Of a DNA stretch of 64,000 nt, positions 1 to 8,382 are shown in pieces. The stretch's first letter is position 1. Each line of letters begins with the position of its first letter. This stretch comes from Comamonas flocculans. Lineage in GTDB: Bacteria > Pseudomonadota > Gammaproteobacteria > Burkholderiales > Burkholderiaceae_C. The stretch covers positions 1,736,001-1,800,000 of the forward strand of contig NZ_CP042344.1 in the NCBI RefSeq assembly GCF_007954405.1, in the 5' to 3' direction. The notes under the pieces were generated by a model. The model worked only from the letters and a program-made list of their open reading frames with translations. It had not been told where the DNA came from and made no database searches. The position numbers were made by a program, and so were the translations under genes.

Positions 1-396
1 TACGGCCAGGTTCTCGCCCCAGACCATGACGGTGAGCCCGCCCACCATGGCCACCGCCGCGCCCACCGCCGCGGCGGCCGAGACCCCCAGCGTGAACGGG
101 CTGGCCAGCGGGTTGTTCAGCGCCGTCTGCATCTGCGCCCCGGCCAGGCCCAGCGCCGCGCCCACCAGCAGCGCCATCAGCGCGTAGGGCAGGCGCACCT
201 CCCAGAGGATGATGCGCTGCTCCAGTGCCAGGTCGGCGGGGCGCACCAGCCCGTCCAGCACCGTGGCCAGCGGCAGGCCCGCGGGGCCGGTGGCCAGGTC
301 CAGCGCCAGCATGGCGCACAGCAGCAGCGCCATGCCCGCCAGCAGCCACAGGCGCAGCGCGGCAAAGCGCCGGTAGCGTGCGGCCAGCGTGCTCAT
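1..396 (-). CDS. FecCD-type siderophore ABC permease (partial)
   Basis: Inner-membrane permease of an iron-siderophore or cobalamin type ABC importer; only the first 132 residues lie in the window and the gene runs off the left edge. A hydrophobic first helix (about residues 14-32) is followed by the family signature VGAALGLAGAQMQ, then NNPLASPFTLGVS, both typical of FecCD/BtuC proteins. The start is fixed by an ATGA overlap: its ATG shares bases with the TGA of the esterase gene upstream, so translation is probably coupled. It is the third gene of a minus-strand operon of binding protein, esterase and permease. The matching ATPase is expected beyond the window edge. The exact substrate cannot be read, but the neighbouring Fur box and PchR-like regulator point to a ferric siderophore. 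Confidence 0.9.
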   Translation of the reverse strand, partial: MSTLAARYRRFAALRLWLLAGMALLLCAMLALDLATGPAGLPLATVLDGLVRPADLALEQRIILWEVRLPYALMALLVGAALGLAGAQMQTALNNPLASPFTLGVSAAAAVGAAVAMVGGLTVMVWGENLAV

Positions 397-1343
397 GCCT
401 GGTCTCCGGCGGCCCAGGCCAGCGCCTGCTGCACTGCGGGGGCCATGCTGCTGCCGTGGTCGGCACCGGCAAAGGAGGTGAATTGCAACGCCAGGCCGGG
501 TGTGCCGCGCAGACCCCGGATCAGGGCTTGCAGGTGTTCGCCAGCGTGCCGCTCGCGGGCGATGGCGGCGCGGGCTGGGTCGGCGGGGGGGGCCGCCTCG
601 CGCGCGCCCTGGGTGAGCAGCAGGCGCAGCGCGCAAGCATCGGCGCGCCGGCGGGCGGTGAAGCGCTCTTGCTCCTGCACGATGAAACCGCCGCGCCACC
701 ACACCGAGGGGCTGGCCGCGACATAGGTCTGAAAGCCGCCCGGCCGCGTGAACAGCGCATGCAGCACGCACAGCCCGCCGTAGGAATGGCCGAAGAAGGT
801 CTGGCGCGCGGCATCCACCGGCGCGGCGCGCGCCACCATGGGCCGCACCACGGCGTCGATGAAGTCGAGGAAGGCATCGGCTCCGCCTTCGGGGCGGCCG
901 CGTTCGCTTGTCGCGGGACCGGGCGCCGGCGGGGTGTAGTCCTGGCTGCGCGCGTCCAGGTCCAGCACCTGCCCTGCCGCCTGCCCGCCCGCATGGCCCA
1001 TGCCCACGATGAGCACGCCCGGCGCGGCCCCGCCCGGCCCGCGCGCGTAGCGGTTGCGCATGAGCTGCGCGGCCAGCGCGAACAGCAGGTCGCCGTCCAG
1101 CAGGTACAGCACCGGCCAGCCCTGGGCGGGCGGCGGCGCGGGCGGCACGGCCAGCATGATGCGGTGCCTGCGGGTGCCCGCGGCCAGATCGATCTGCCGT
1201 GTGCCGGGCAGCGCCACGGGTGGGGCGTGTTCCAGATCCGCGGCGGCTTGTCCGCCGGGTTGCACGGCGCAGCCGGACAGCGCCGACGACACGGGCAATG
1301 TGCCCAGTTTCAGCAGGGCGCGACGGGTGGGTATGGGCATCAT
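393..1343 (-). CDS. Fes/IroE-like siderophore esterase (alpha/beta hydrolase)
   Basis: A 316-residue alpha/beta hydrolase of the putative esterase family that includes ferric-enterobactin and salmochelin esterases. Visible motifs are LLDGDLLF near residue 85, the nucleophile elbow GHSYGG, SPSVWW, and a C-terminal catalytic histidine in GADHGSS. The N-terminus RRALLKLG followed by a hydrophobic stretch and LSGCA looks like an export signal, possibly twin-arginine with a lipobox, so it may act in the periplasm. The start at 1343 is chosen because its ATG overlaps the TGA of the upstream binding protein by 4 bases; the longer in-frame extension has no support. Its place between binding protein and permease suggests it hydrolyses an imported ester siderophore to release iron. 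The substrate is inferred. Confidence 0.82.
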   Translation of the reverse strand: MMPIPTRRALLKLGTLPVSSALSGCAVQPGGQAAADLEHAPPVALPGTRQIDLAAGTRRHRIMLAVPPAPPPAQGWPVLYLLDGDLLFALAAQLMRNRYARGPGGAAPGVLIVGMGHAGGQAAGQVLDLDARSQDYTPPAPGPATSERGRPEGGADAFLDFIDAVVRPMVARAAPVDAARQTFFGHSYGGLCVLHALFTRPGGFQTYVAASPSVWWRGGFIVQEQERFTARRRADACALRLLLTQGAREAAPPADPARAAIARERHAGEHLQALIRGLRGTPGLALQFTSFAGADHGSSMAPAVQQALAWAAGDQA

Positions 1344-2482
1344 GGCGTGAGCGAGGTCCAGTACACGCCTTGCAGCGGGATGGGCTGAAAACGCTCGTAC
1401 ATCGTCTGCAGCGTGGCCCGCGGATCGAGGTCGGCAAACAGCTCGGGGTGCAGCCATTTGGCGAACACCTGCACGGCCACCACGTTGAAGGGTGAGTTGT
1501 AGTAGTGGTGCCAGATGGCGTGCGCGCGCCCCTGCCGCACTGCCTGCAGGGGGGTGATGCCGCGGCGCTGCACGGCGCGGGCCAGCGACTCGCGTGCGGC
1601 TTCGGGCGTGGCGTCCGCGCCCAGCACGATGCGCAGCGGCGTCTGCTGCGCCGTGGCCAGCGCGCCTATGCCGGTGCCGATGTAGTGGTCTGGCTGGCGC
1701 GCAATCAGAAACTCGGGGTTGAGCGTGCCGAACTCGCCCGCAATCAACCCCTCGGCCACGTTGCGCGCACCGGCGGCTTGCAGCAGCTTGCCCACCAGGC
1801 CGACCATGGTGTCGCAGCAGCCCTCGGAGAGGCCGACGCGGTTTTCCAGGAACACCGTGGGGGGTTCGGGGCGGGCGTTGGCCAGGCGCTCGGTCACCAC
1901 GGCCAGCTGGGCGCGCCAGAAGCGGACGAAGGCCTCGGCCTCGGCCCGCCGGCCCAGCACCTCGCCCAGCAGCAGCATGCTGCGCGGGGTGTTCGCCAGC
2001 GGGTCGTGACGCAAGTCGACGAAGACCACGGCCACGCCGGCCGCCTCCAGGCGCGCCAGGGTTTCACGGTCGCGCTCGCTGGGGCCGTGGCCACCGGCCA
2101 GGCCGAGGATGGCCACCTGGGGTCGCAGCGCCAGCGCCTGCTCGTCGCTGAAGCTGCCGCTGCTGGCCCGGCCCACGCGCGGGACGCGGTCCAGTTGCGG
2201 GAAGCGCCGCGCCCACTGCGCATAGCCGGGCGCGTCGAGCTTCTCGAACTCGCCCATCATGGCGACGAGGCGGCGCGTGGGGTCGTCCTTGTCCAGTACT
2301 GCCAGCGCGGGCAGCAGGCGCCCCTCGCCCAGCAGGATGCGCTGCACCTTGGCGGGCAGTTGCACGCTGCGCCCGGCAAGGTCGGTGACGGTGATGGCGC
2401 CCGGCTGGGCCTGGGCCGCGGCGGCCAGGAGAAACAGGGCGCTACCCAGCCAGCGGCGCACGCAGTGCGAGAAACGGAACAT
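1340..2482 (-). CDS. Periplasmic siderophore-binding protein of ABC importer
   Basis: A 380-residue substrate-binding protein of the FecB/BtuF (TroA-like) class. It begins with a clear Sec signal (about residues 1-25, ending AAAQAQ), followed by ITVTDLAGRSVQLP, the standard opening of iron-siderophore binding proteins. It also has VAILGLAGG and a C-terminal region rich in hydrophobic helices. It is the first gene of the minus-strand operon and overlaps the esterase by 4 bases. A Fur-like box lies about 50 bases upstream of its start, so iron repression is likely. It is longer than a typical BtuF (about 270 residues), as is common for siderophore binders. The ligand is not identifiable from sequence. 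Confidence 0.85.
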   Translation of the reverse strand: MFRFSHCVRRWLGSALFLLAAAAQAQPGAITVTDLAGRSVQLPAKVQRILLGEGRLLPALAVLDKDDPTRRLVAMMGEFEKLDAPGYAQWARRFPQLDRVPRVGRASSGSFSDEQALALRPQVAILGLAGGHGPSERDRETLARLEAAGVAVVFVDLRHDPLANTPRSMLLLGEVLGRRAEAEAFVRFWRAQLAVVTERLANARPEPPTVFLENRVGLSEGCCDTMVGLVGKLLQAAGARNVAEGLIAGEFGTLNPEFLIARQPDHYIGTGIGALATAQQTPLRIVLGADATPEAARESLARAVQRRGITPLQAVRQGRAHAIWHHYYNSPFNVVAVQVFAKWLHPELFADLDPRATLQTMYERFQPIPLQGVYWTSLTP

Positions 2483-2533
2483 GAAAGGAATCCGGAATCA
2501 GAATCGAAATCGTGAAGCGCAGGGAATTCTATT

Positions 2534-2552
2534 GAGAATGATTTGCATTAAC
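2534..2552. promoter_or_regulatory. Fur-box-like operator
   Basis: A 19-base AT-rich site, reading GAGAATGATTTGCATTAAC, matches 14 of 19 positions of the classical Fur consensus. It stands out in GC-rich surroundings. It lies between the binding-protein start (2482, minus) and the AraC regulator (2641, plus), so one Fur dimer pair could control both transcripts. Confidence 0.7.
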
Positions 2553-2640
2553 GTTGACTGGGCGCTAGGATCGCACGGATGGTTGTCGTCCACGTTTGCG
2601 GCAGCAACAAAAACGTTTGCGGGCGCTCGCCCGAACCTCC

Positions 2641-3585
2641 ATGTCCACGTATTCCGGCTTTGGCCCCAATGACCGCGTGCCTGCATCTCCCGTGTCCGCC
2701 GACCAGGCGCTGCGCAGCCACTTGGCGCGCCTGCGCGAGCTGCGCCCCGGCCTGCAGATGCACGGCGAGGACGGGCACGAGCCCTGCGACCTGGTCGCGC
2801 AGGCCGAGATCGGTGCCGGCTTGCGGCTGGTGGTGGTGCTGGAGGGAGCGGTGGACGTCTCCTACGGCGGCACGCGTGTGCAGCTTTCGCCGGGGCGCAA
2901 AGGCACGGTCAGCGCCGCGCTGGTGGCGGTGGCCAAGTCCGAACGCTTCACGCGCCGCGCCCGCCGGGGCGTGTATTCACGCCGCGTGAGCCTGGGGCTG
3001 GACCGCGACTGGCTGGCCCAGACGGGCGAAGACGCAGCCACGCCCGAGCTGGCGCACTTCATGCGCCACCACCTGGCACTGCACCATTGGCAGCCTACGC
3101 CACGCGCGGCAGCCATGGCCGAGCAGATCGTGCGCCCGCCGCCGCTGACGCCGCTGCTGCAGCACATCTATCTGGAAAGCCGGGTGCTGGAGCTGGTGGG
3201 CGAGGCCTTGGGCACGTTGTGCCTGTGTGCGCCGGTGCATCCGGGTACGTCGGCGCTGCGCCCGCGGGAGCACCAGCGCCTGCGCGAGCTGCATGCCTTT
3301 CTGGCCTCAGGCCAGGCGGACGCACTGACGCTGGCTCAGATCGCGCGCCACGCGGGTGTGAACGCCAACACCCTGCAACGCCAGTTCCGTGCAGTCTATG
3401 GCACCACGGTGGTCGAGCATTTGCGCGAATGCCGCTTGCAGCGCGCACGCCAGGCGTTGGAGCGTGACGGCATCACTGTCGGCCAGGCAGCGCTGGTCGC
3501 GGGGTATGTCAGCGCGGCCAATTTCGCGACGGCCTATCGGCGCAGATTTGGGTTGTCGCCCAATCAGGCACGAACGCGGATCTAG
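2641..3585 (+). CDS. AraC-family regulator, PchR-like
   Basis: A 314-residue AraC/XylS-type transcription factor. The C-terminal third carries both helix-turn-helix units: LTLAQIARHAGVNANTLQR, then GYVSAANFATAYRRRFG with the conserved ending GLSPNQAR. The N-terminal part resembles the siderophore-sensing domain of PchR-type regulators. The start at 2641 (MSTYSGF) is preferred; an ATG 45 bases upstream would add an arginine-rich extension. It is divergent from the siderophore-uptake operon across a Fur-like box, the arrangement of PchR/AlcR activators that switch on uptake when the ferric siderophore is present. Its stop codon TAG lies inside the left inverted repeat of the palindromic element at 3582, so insertion may have altered the extreme C-terminus. 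Confidence 0.85.
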   Translation: MSTYSGFGPNDRVPASPVSADQALRSHLARLRELRPGLQMHGEDGHEPCDLVAQAEIGAGLRLVVVLEGAVDVSYGGTRVQLSPGRKGTVSAALVAVAKSERFTRRARRGVYSRRVSLGLDRDWLAQTGEDAATPELAHFMRHHLALHHWQPTPRAAAMAEQIVRPPPLTPLLQHIYLESRVLELVGEALGTLCLCAPVHPGTSALRPREHQRLRELHAFLASGQADALTLAQIARHAGVNANTLQRQFRAVYGTTVVEHLRECRLQRARQALERDGITVGQAALVAGYVSAANFATAYRRRFGLSPNQARTRI

Positions 3586-3750
3586 GGCAACGCTGAACAA
3601 GCCCCCCGCGCGTCGCACATCCCAGCCGGCGGCGGTCTGCGGCGTTGCAAATCCTCGCCATAGCTTCGGCTATGGCTGCGCTTTGCGCCTTGCAGCCCAT
3701 CCCCAGGCTGGGCGCGCGCCATCACGGCGACTTGTTCAGCGTCGCCCTAG
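3582..3750. repeat. 169-bp nested palindromic element (MITE-like)
   Basis: The ends are near-perfect 20-base inverted repeats: 3582-3601 reads CTAGGGCAACGCTGAACAAG and 3731-3750 is its complement with one mismatch. Inside are a second inverted pair, CCCAGCC at 3621-3627 with GGCTGGG at 3706-3712, and a perfect 7-bp stem closed by TTCG at 3658-3675 (CCATAGC-TTCG-GCTATGG). It has no coding capacity that I would support. The nested structure fits a non-autonomous miniature element or a structured RNA. The left end contains the stop codon of the AraC gene. Confidence 0.7.
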
Positions 3751-3766
3751 GCTGGTTTTCAAACGT

Positions 3767-3814
3767 CAAATATGCCTCAAACGCTTGTCCGGAAAGCGCT
3801 GGCAGCTAGCATTT
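3767..3814 (-). repeat. Dispersed hairpin repeat, copy A
   Basis: About 48 bases in reverse orientation to the family consensus: CAAAnnnGCCT, an imperfect CGCTT/AAGCG stem, then CAGCTAGCATTT. It sits just outside the palindromic element and before the end of the metallo-hydrolase gene. Confidence 0.6.
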
Positions 3815-3828
3815 CAGCCGCCAATACG

Positions 3829-4467
3829 TCAAGTTCCTCCCACATAGGGGTTGCTGCGCCGCTCGCGCCCAAAGCTGCTCTCGGGCCCATGGCCGGGGAT
3901 GAATACCGTCTCGTCGCCCATGGGCCACAGCCGTTCGGTGATGCTGGCGATGAGCTGCGCGTGGTTGCCCTGGGGAAAGTCGGTGCGGCCGATGCTGCCG
4001 GCGAACAGCACGTCGCCGACGAAGCAGCGCTGGATTTGCGGTGCGTGAAACACCACGTGCCCCGGCGTGTGGCCGGGGCAGTGGCGCACGTTCAGCGTTT
4101 CCCGCCCGATCGTGACCGTGTCCAGGTCGTGCAGCCAGCGCGTGGGCGTGAAGATTTTGGCCTGGGGAAAGCCGAACATGGCGCTTTGCTGGGGCAGGCC
4201 ATCGATCCAGAACTGGTCGCCCTCGTGCGGGCCGATGATGGGCAGGGTGAGGCGTTCGCTGAGCTCGCCCGCGCCGCCCGCATGGTCGATGTGCGCATGG
4301 GTGAGCCAGATGGCCTGCAGCTTGAGCTGGCGCGCGCGCACCTCCCCGAGGATGTGTTCCAGGTCGCCGCCCGGGTCGATGACGGCCGCCTGCAGGCTCT
4401 GCGCGCACCAGACGAGCGAGCAGTTCTGCGCGAACGGCGTGACGGGAATGGTGTGGTAGTGCAGCAT
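3829..4467 (-). CDS. Metallo-beta-lactamase-fold hydrolase (GloB-like)
   Basis: A 212-residue MBL-fold hydrolase of the glyoxalase II-like group. The zinc motif THAHIDH is at about residues 57-63; the later ligands are in CPGHTPGH, GDVLF and the C-terminal PGHGPES. It is shorter than true glyoxalase II (about 250-260 residues) and lacks that protein's C-terminal helical domain, so it is the generic YcbL type of cytoplasmic thioesterase-like hydrolase. The start MLHYHTIPVTPFAQN is the family's usual opening, so the long upstream ORF extension through pobA is discarded. The gene lies 26 bases downstream of the pobA stop on the same strand and may be cotranscribed. The natural substrate is unknown. 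Confidence 0.88.
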   Translation of the reverse strand: MLHYHTIPVTPFAQNCSLVWCAQSLQAAVIDPGGDLEHILGEVRARQLKLQAIWLTHAHIDHAGGAGELSERLTLPIIGPHEGDQFWIDGLPQQSAMFGFPQAKIFTPTRWLHDLDTVTIGRETLNVRHCPGHTPGHVVFHAPQIQRCFVGDVLFAGSIGRTDFPQGNHAQLIASITERLWPMGDETVFIPGHGPESSFGRERRSNPYVGGT

Positions 4468-4493
4468 GGCGGCGATTGTGCCGCGCCGCCGCT

Positions 4494-5732
<1,239 letters not shown>

Positions 5733-5777
5733 CTAGCGACGCAGGCCCCGTGTGGCCAGCCACCTGCCGCAGACCTT

Positions 5778-5812
5778 GTGCGATCATCGCGCAAAACGCC
5801 CGCTGATCGCAC
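5778..5812. promoter_or_regulatory. Inverted repeat, candidate PobR operator
   Basis: Perfect 9-base arms GTGCGATCA (5778-5786) and TGATCGCAC (5804-5812) lie 17 bases apart in the divergent pobA-pobR gap, ending 3 bases before the regulator's ATG. The position and symmetry fit binding by an IclR-type dimer; binding itself is inferred. Confidence 0.55.
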
Positions 5813-5815
5813 GAA

Positions 5816-6601
5816 ATGCACGACACCCCGGCCGCGCTCGCCCATGCCGACTACATCGCCGGCCTGGCCAAGGGCCTGGCGGTGCTGGAGAGCTTCGACA
5901 CCGAACGCCAGCGCCTGAACGCCACCATGGCCGCGCAGCGTGCGGGCATCACGCGCGCGGCCGCGCGCCGCCACCTGCTCACGCTGGCGCACCTGGGCTA
6001 TCTCGAATCGGACGGCGCCTATTACTGGCTGGCGCCCAAGGTGCTGCGCTTTTCCGGCGCCTACATGGCCACGGCGCGGCTGCCGCGCGTGGTGCAGCCC
6101 GAGCTGCACAGCCTGGCCGCGCGCACCGGGCTGTCGTTTTCCTGCGCGGTGCGCGACGGCGACTTCGTCGTGATCGTGGCGCGCAGCGCGGTGCGCGAGA
6201 GCGGCGACCGGCTGCTGGCCCACGGCGTGCACCTGGGTTCGCGCCTGCCGGTGCACGCCACCTCCACCGGCCGCGTGCTGCTGGCGGCCCTGCCCGAGGC
6301 CGAGCGCGCCGCCTGGCTCGCCCAGGCCGAGCCGCAGCGCCTGACCGCGCACACCGTGAGCGACGCGGCCGCGCTGGCGCGCGTGCTGGGCGAGGTGCGC
6401 CGGCTGGACTACTGCATCGAGGCGCAGGAGCACGAACTGGGCGTGCAGGCGCTGGCCGTGCCGCTGCGCGACATGCGCGGGCGCACGCTGGCGGCGATCA
6501 ACGTGGTCACGGCCACGCACCGCGTGGAGGCGCCCTGGCTCGTGCGCCAGGTGCTGCCGCTGCTGCAGGAGTCCGCGCGCCTGCTGCGGCCGCTGCTGTG
6601 A
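5816..6601 (+). CDS. pobR: IclR-family activator of pobA
   Basis: A 261-residue IclR-type regulator. Residues about 14-75 form the winged helix-turn-helix (KGLAVLESFDTERQRLN through RRHLLTLAHLGYLE). The rest is the GAF-like effector domain, with LGSRLPVHATSTGRVLLA, the characteristic IclR segment, and EHELGVQALAVPLRD. Being divergent from pobA with 134 bases between the start codons, it most likely activates pobA in response to 4-hydroxybenzoate, as PobR does in Acinetobacter. A 9-base inverted repeat sits immediately before its start. The alternative PcaU/PcaR role in protocatechuate sensing cannot be excluded, because the same subfamily contains both. Confidence 0.85.
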   Translation: MHDTPAALAHADYIAGLAKGLAVLESFDTERQRLNATMAAQRAGITRAAARRHLLTLAHLGYLESDGAYYWLAPKVLRFSGAYMATARLPRVVQPELHSLAARTGLSFSCAVRDGDFVVIVARSAVRESGDRLLAHGVHLGSRLPVHATSTGRVLLAALPEAERAAWLAQAEPQRLTAHTVSDAAALARVLGEVRRLDYCIEAQEHELGVQALAVPLRDMRGRTLAAINVVTATHRVEAPWLVRQVLPLLQESARLLRPLL

Positions 6602-6619
6602 GCGGCGGGCGCGGCCGCG

Positions 6620-7531
6620 CTACAGGTGGCCGCTTTCCAGCGCGCACACGCGCAGGCTCAGGCGCCGCAGCAGCTCGGCGGTGCGCTGCACCAGCGGCGT
6701 CGCGCCCTTGGTGGCGGGTTGCACCACGCACAGCGTGCTCACCACGTGCGGTGAGTGCAGCGGTGCCTCCATCAGGCCCTCGGCCGAGCCCTGGCCGCGC
6801 AGCGCGCTGTCGGTGAGCGCGGCGTAGCCGTAGCCGGCGCGCACCAGGTCGAGGATGACAGGTACGCTGGAGACCTCCCAGACCACGTCCAGCTTGACGT
6901 GCGCCAGCGTTGCCTGGGCTTCCATCAGCTTGCGAAAGATCTGGTTGCGCTGGGGCATGACCAGCGGGTAGCGCGCCAGCTCGGCAAAGGCGACGCCGCC
7001 CGCAAGCGGCAGGCTGCCGGTCGGGCCGATCAGGCACAGGCGCTCTTCCAGCACCGGCTCGGCCTCCATCTGCGGGTGGCTGGCGGGTGAATACACCAGG
7101 CCCAGGTCCATGCGCGCGCTGCCCAGCCACTCCGCGATGGTGACGGAAAAGGCCTCGACGATCTCCAGCCGCGCCTTGGGCATCTCGCGGCGGAAGCGCT
7201 CGATCAACAGCGGCGTGAGGCGCCGCGCCAGGCTGGGCGGCAGGCCCACGGTCACGCGGCCCACGGGCTCGCCGCGGCGGCTCTTGAGATCGTCGCGCGC
7301 ATGCGCCACGCTCTGCAGGATGGCGTGGCCGTGCTCCAGCAGGCGCAGCCCCGCATCGGTCGGCACCACGCCGCGGCCGGTGCGCGCAAGCAGGGTCTCG
7401 CGCAGCTCCAGCTCCAGCGCGCGCACCTGGCGGCTGAGGGCGGGCTGCGCCACCTCCAGCGCCTGCGCGGCGCGGGTGAAGCTGCCCAGCTCGGCCACGC
7501 GCACGAAGTATTCCAGCTGTTTCAGGTCCAT
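6620..7531 (-). CDS. LysR-family regulator of the protocatechuate operon
   Basis: A 303-residue LysR-type regulator. The N-terminal helix-turn-helix runs from MDLKQLEYFVRVAELG through AQPALSRQVRALE. The effector domain begins near residue 90 with VTVGLPPSLARRLTP. The start at 7531 gives the canonical LTTR opening, so the 23-residue upstream extension is rejected. It is divergent from the operon starting at 7651, with 119 bases between. Regulators in this place in Comamonadaceae control protocatechuate 4,5-cleavage genes, usually with a pathway intermediate as inducer; that role here is inferred from position. No convincing T-N11-A operator could be fixed, though a palindromic core CGATATCG occurs at 7583-7590. 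Confidence 0.85.
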   Translation of the reverse strand: MDLKQLEYFVRVAELGSFTRAAQALEVAQPALSRQVRALELELRETLLARTGRGVVPTDAGLRLLEHGHAILQSVAHARDDLKSRRGEPVGRVTVGLPPSLARRLTPLLIERFRREMPKARLEIVEAFSVTIAEWLGSARMDLGLVYSPASHPQMEAEPVLEERLCLIGPTGSLPLAGGVAFAELARYPLVMPQRNQIFRKLMEAQATLAHVKLDVVWEVSSVPVILDLVRAGYGYAALTDSALRGQGSAEGLMEAPLHSPHVVSTLCVVQPATKGATPLVQRTAELLRRLSLRVCALESGHL

Positions 7532-7650
7532 GTCCGCGTCGCTCCCGGCCAAGCCATGCCGTTTTGTTCTAACTGCTAGTGCCGATATCGCCTTGTTCAC
7601 CAGAGTCTAGCTGTCCACAATCCCTGGCAAAGCATTTTTTTGCCCCTGCC

Positions 7651-8352
7651 ATGCACCCCGCCGCCCCCGCCAGCCTGCGCGCCATCTCTTCGATGGCCAC
7701 GCGCGCCGTGCTGGCTGAGCTGGCGCAGGCCTGGCGCCAGCAGGGCGGTGCGGCGCTGGCGCTGCAGTCGGTGGGCGGCGTGGATGCCGCGCGCCGCGTG
7801 CGGGACGGCGAGGCGCTGGACGTGGTGCTGCTGGCCAGCGACGCCATCGACCGGCTGGTGGCCAGCGGCCACGCGCAGCCGGGCAGCAAGGTGGACTGGG
7901 TGCGCTGCGCCACCGCCGTGGCCGTGCCCGCCGGCGCGCCGCTGCCCGACATTTCCAGCGAGGCCGCGCTGCGGGCGGCGGTGCTGGCGTCGCCAGCCAT
8001 CGCCTGTTCCACCGGGCCCAGCGGCACGGCGCTGCTGCGCCTGTTCGCGCGCTGGGGCGTTGCCGACGAACTCGAAGGCCGGCTGGTGCAGGCGCGCCCT
8101 GGCGTGCCGGTGGCGCAGCTGCTTGCGCGCGGCGAGGCGGCACTGGGCTTTCAGCAACTGAGCGAATTGCTGCACGCGCCGGGCGTCAGCGTGGCGGGCG
8201 CGCTGCCGGCGGCGGTGGCGATCGACACCGTCTTTTCCGGCGCGCTGGTCTGTGGTTGCCAGGACGCCGAGGCGGCGCGGCAGTTTCTGGATTTTCTGGC
8301 CAGCCCCGCCAGCGCGCCGGCCCAGCGCCGCCACGGCATGCAGCCGCTGTGA
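7651..8352 (+). CDS. Substrate-binding-protein-like protein without signal peptide
   Basis: A 233-residue protein resembling the type 2 periplasmic-binding fold of molybdate/SBP_bac_11 proteins: GVDAARRVRDGEALDVVLLASDAID, then TGPSGTALLRLFARWG, then GEAALGFQQLSELL. No plausible signal peptide is present from the start at 7651, or from the in-frame ATG at 7579 that would add 24 residues rich in Ser, Pro and Cys. It therefore appears cytoplasmic, which is odd for a transport protein. It is the first gene of the protocatechuate operon, 30 bases before ligJ. Its role is unknown. It could be an effector-binding or catalytic protein of the pathway; the missing tautomerase step makes the latter worth testing. 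Confidence 0.75.
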   Translation: MHPAAPASLRAISSMATRAVLAELAQAWRQQGGAALALQSVGGVDAARRVRDGEALDVVLLASDAIDRLVASGHAQPGSKVDWVRCATAVAVPAGAPLPDISSEAALRAAVLASPAIACSTGPSGTALLRLFARWGVADELEGRLVQARPGVPVAQLLARGEAALGFQQLSELLHAPGVSVAGALPAAVAIDTVFSGALVCGCQDAEAARQFLDFLASPASAPAQRRHGMQPL

Positions 8353-8382
8353 GGCGGGACATCTTCAACAGGAAAGCGAGCC

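Noticed and set aside
3582..3750. Insertion sequence
   Set aside because: Inverted ends are present but only 169 bases lie between them, with no transposase.
7579..7650. Upstream ATG for the first lig-operon gene
   Set aside because: It would add 24 residues without signal-peptide character and extend into the LysR-operon promoter gap; the ATG at 7651 fits better.
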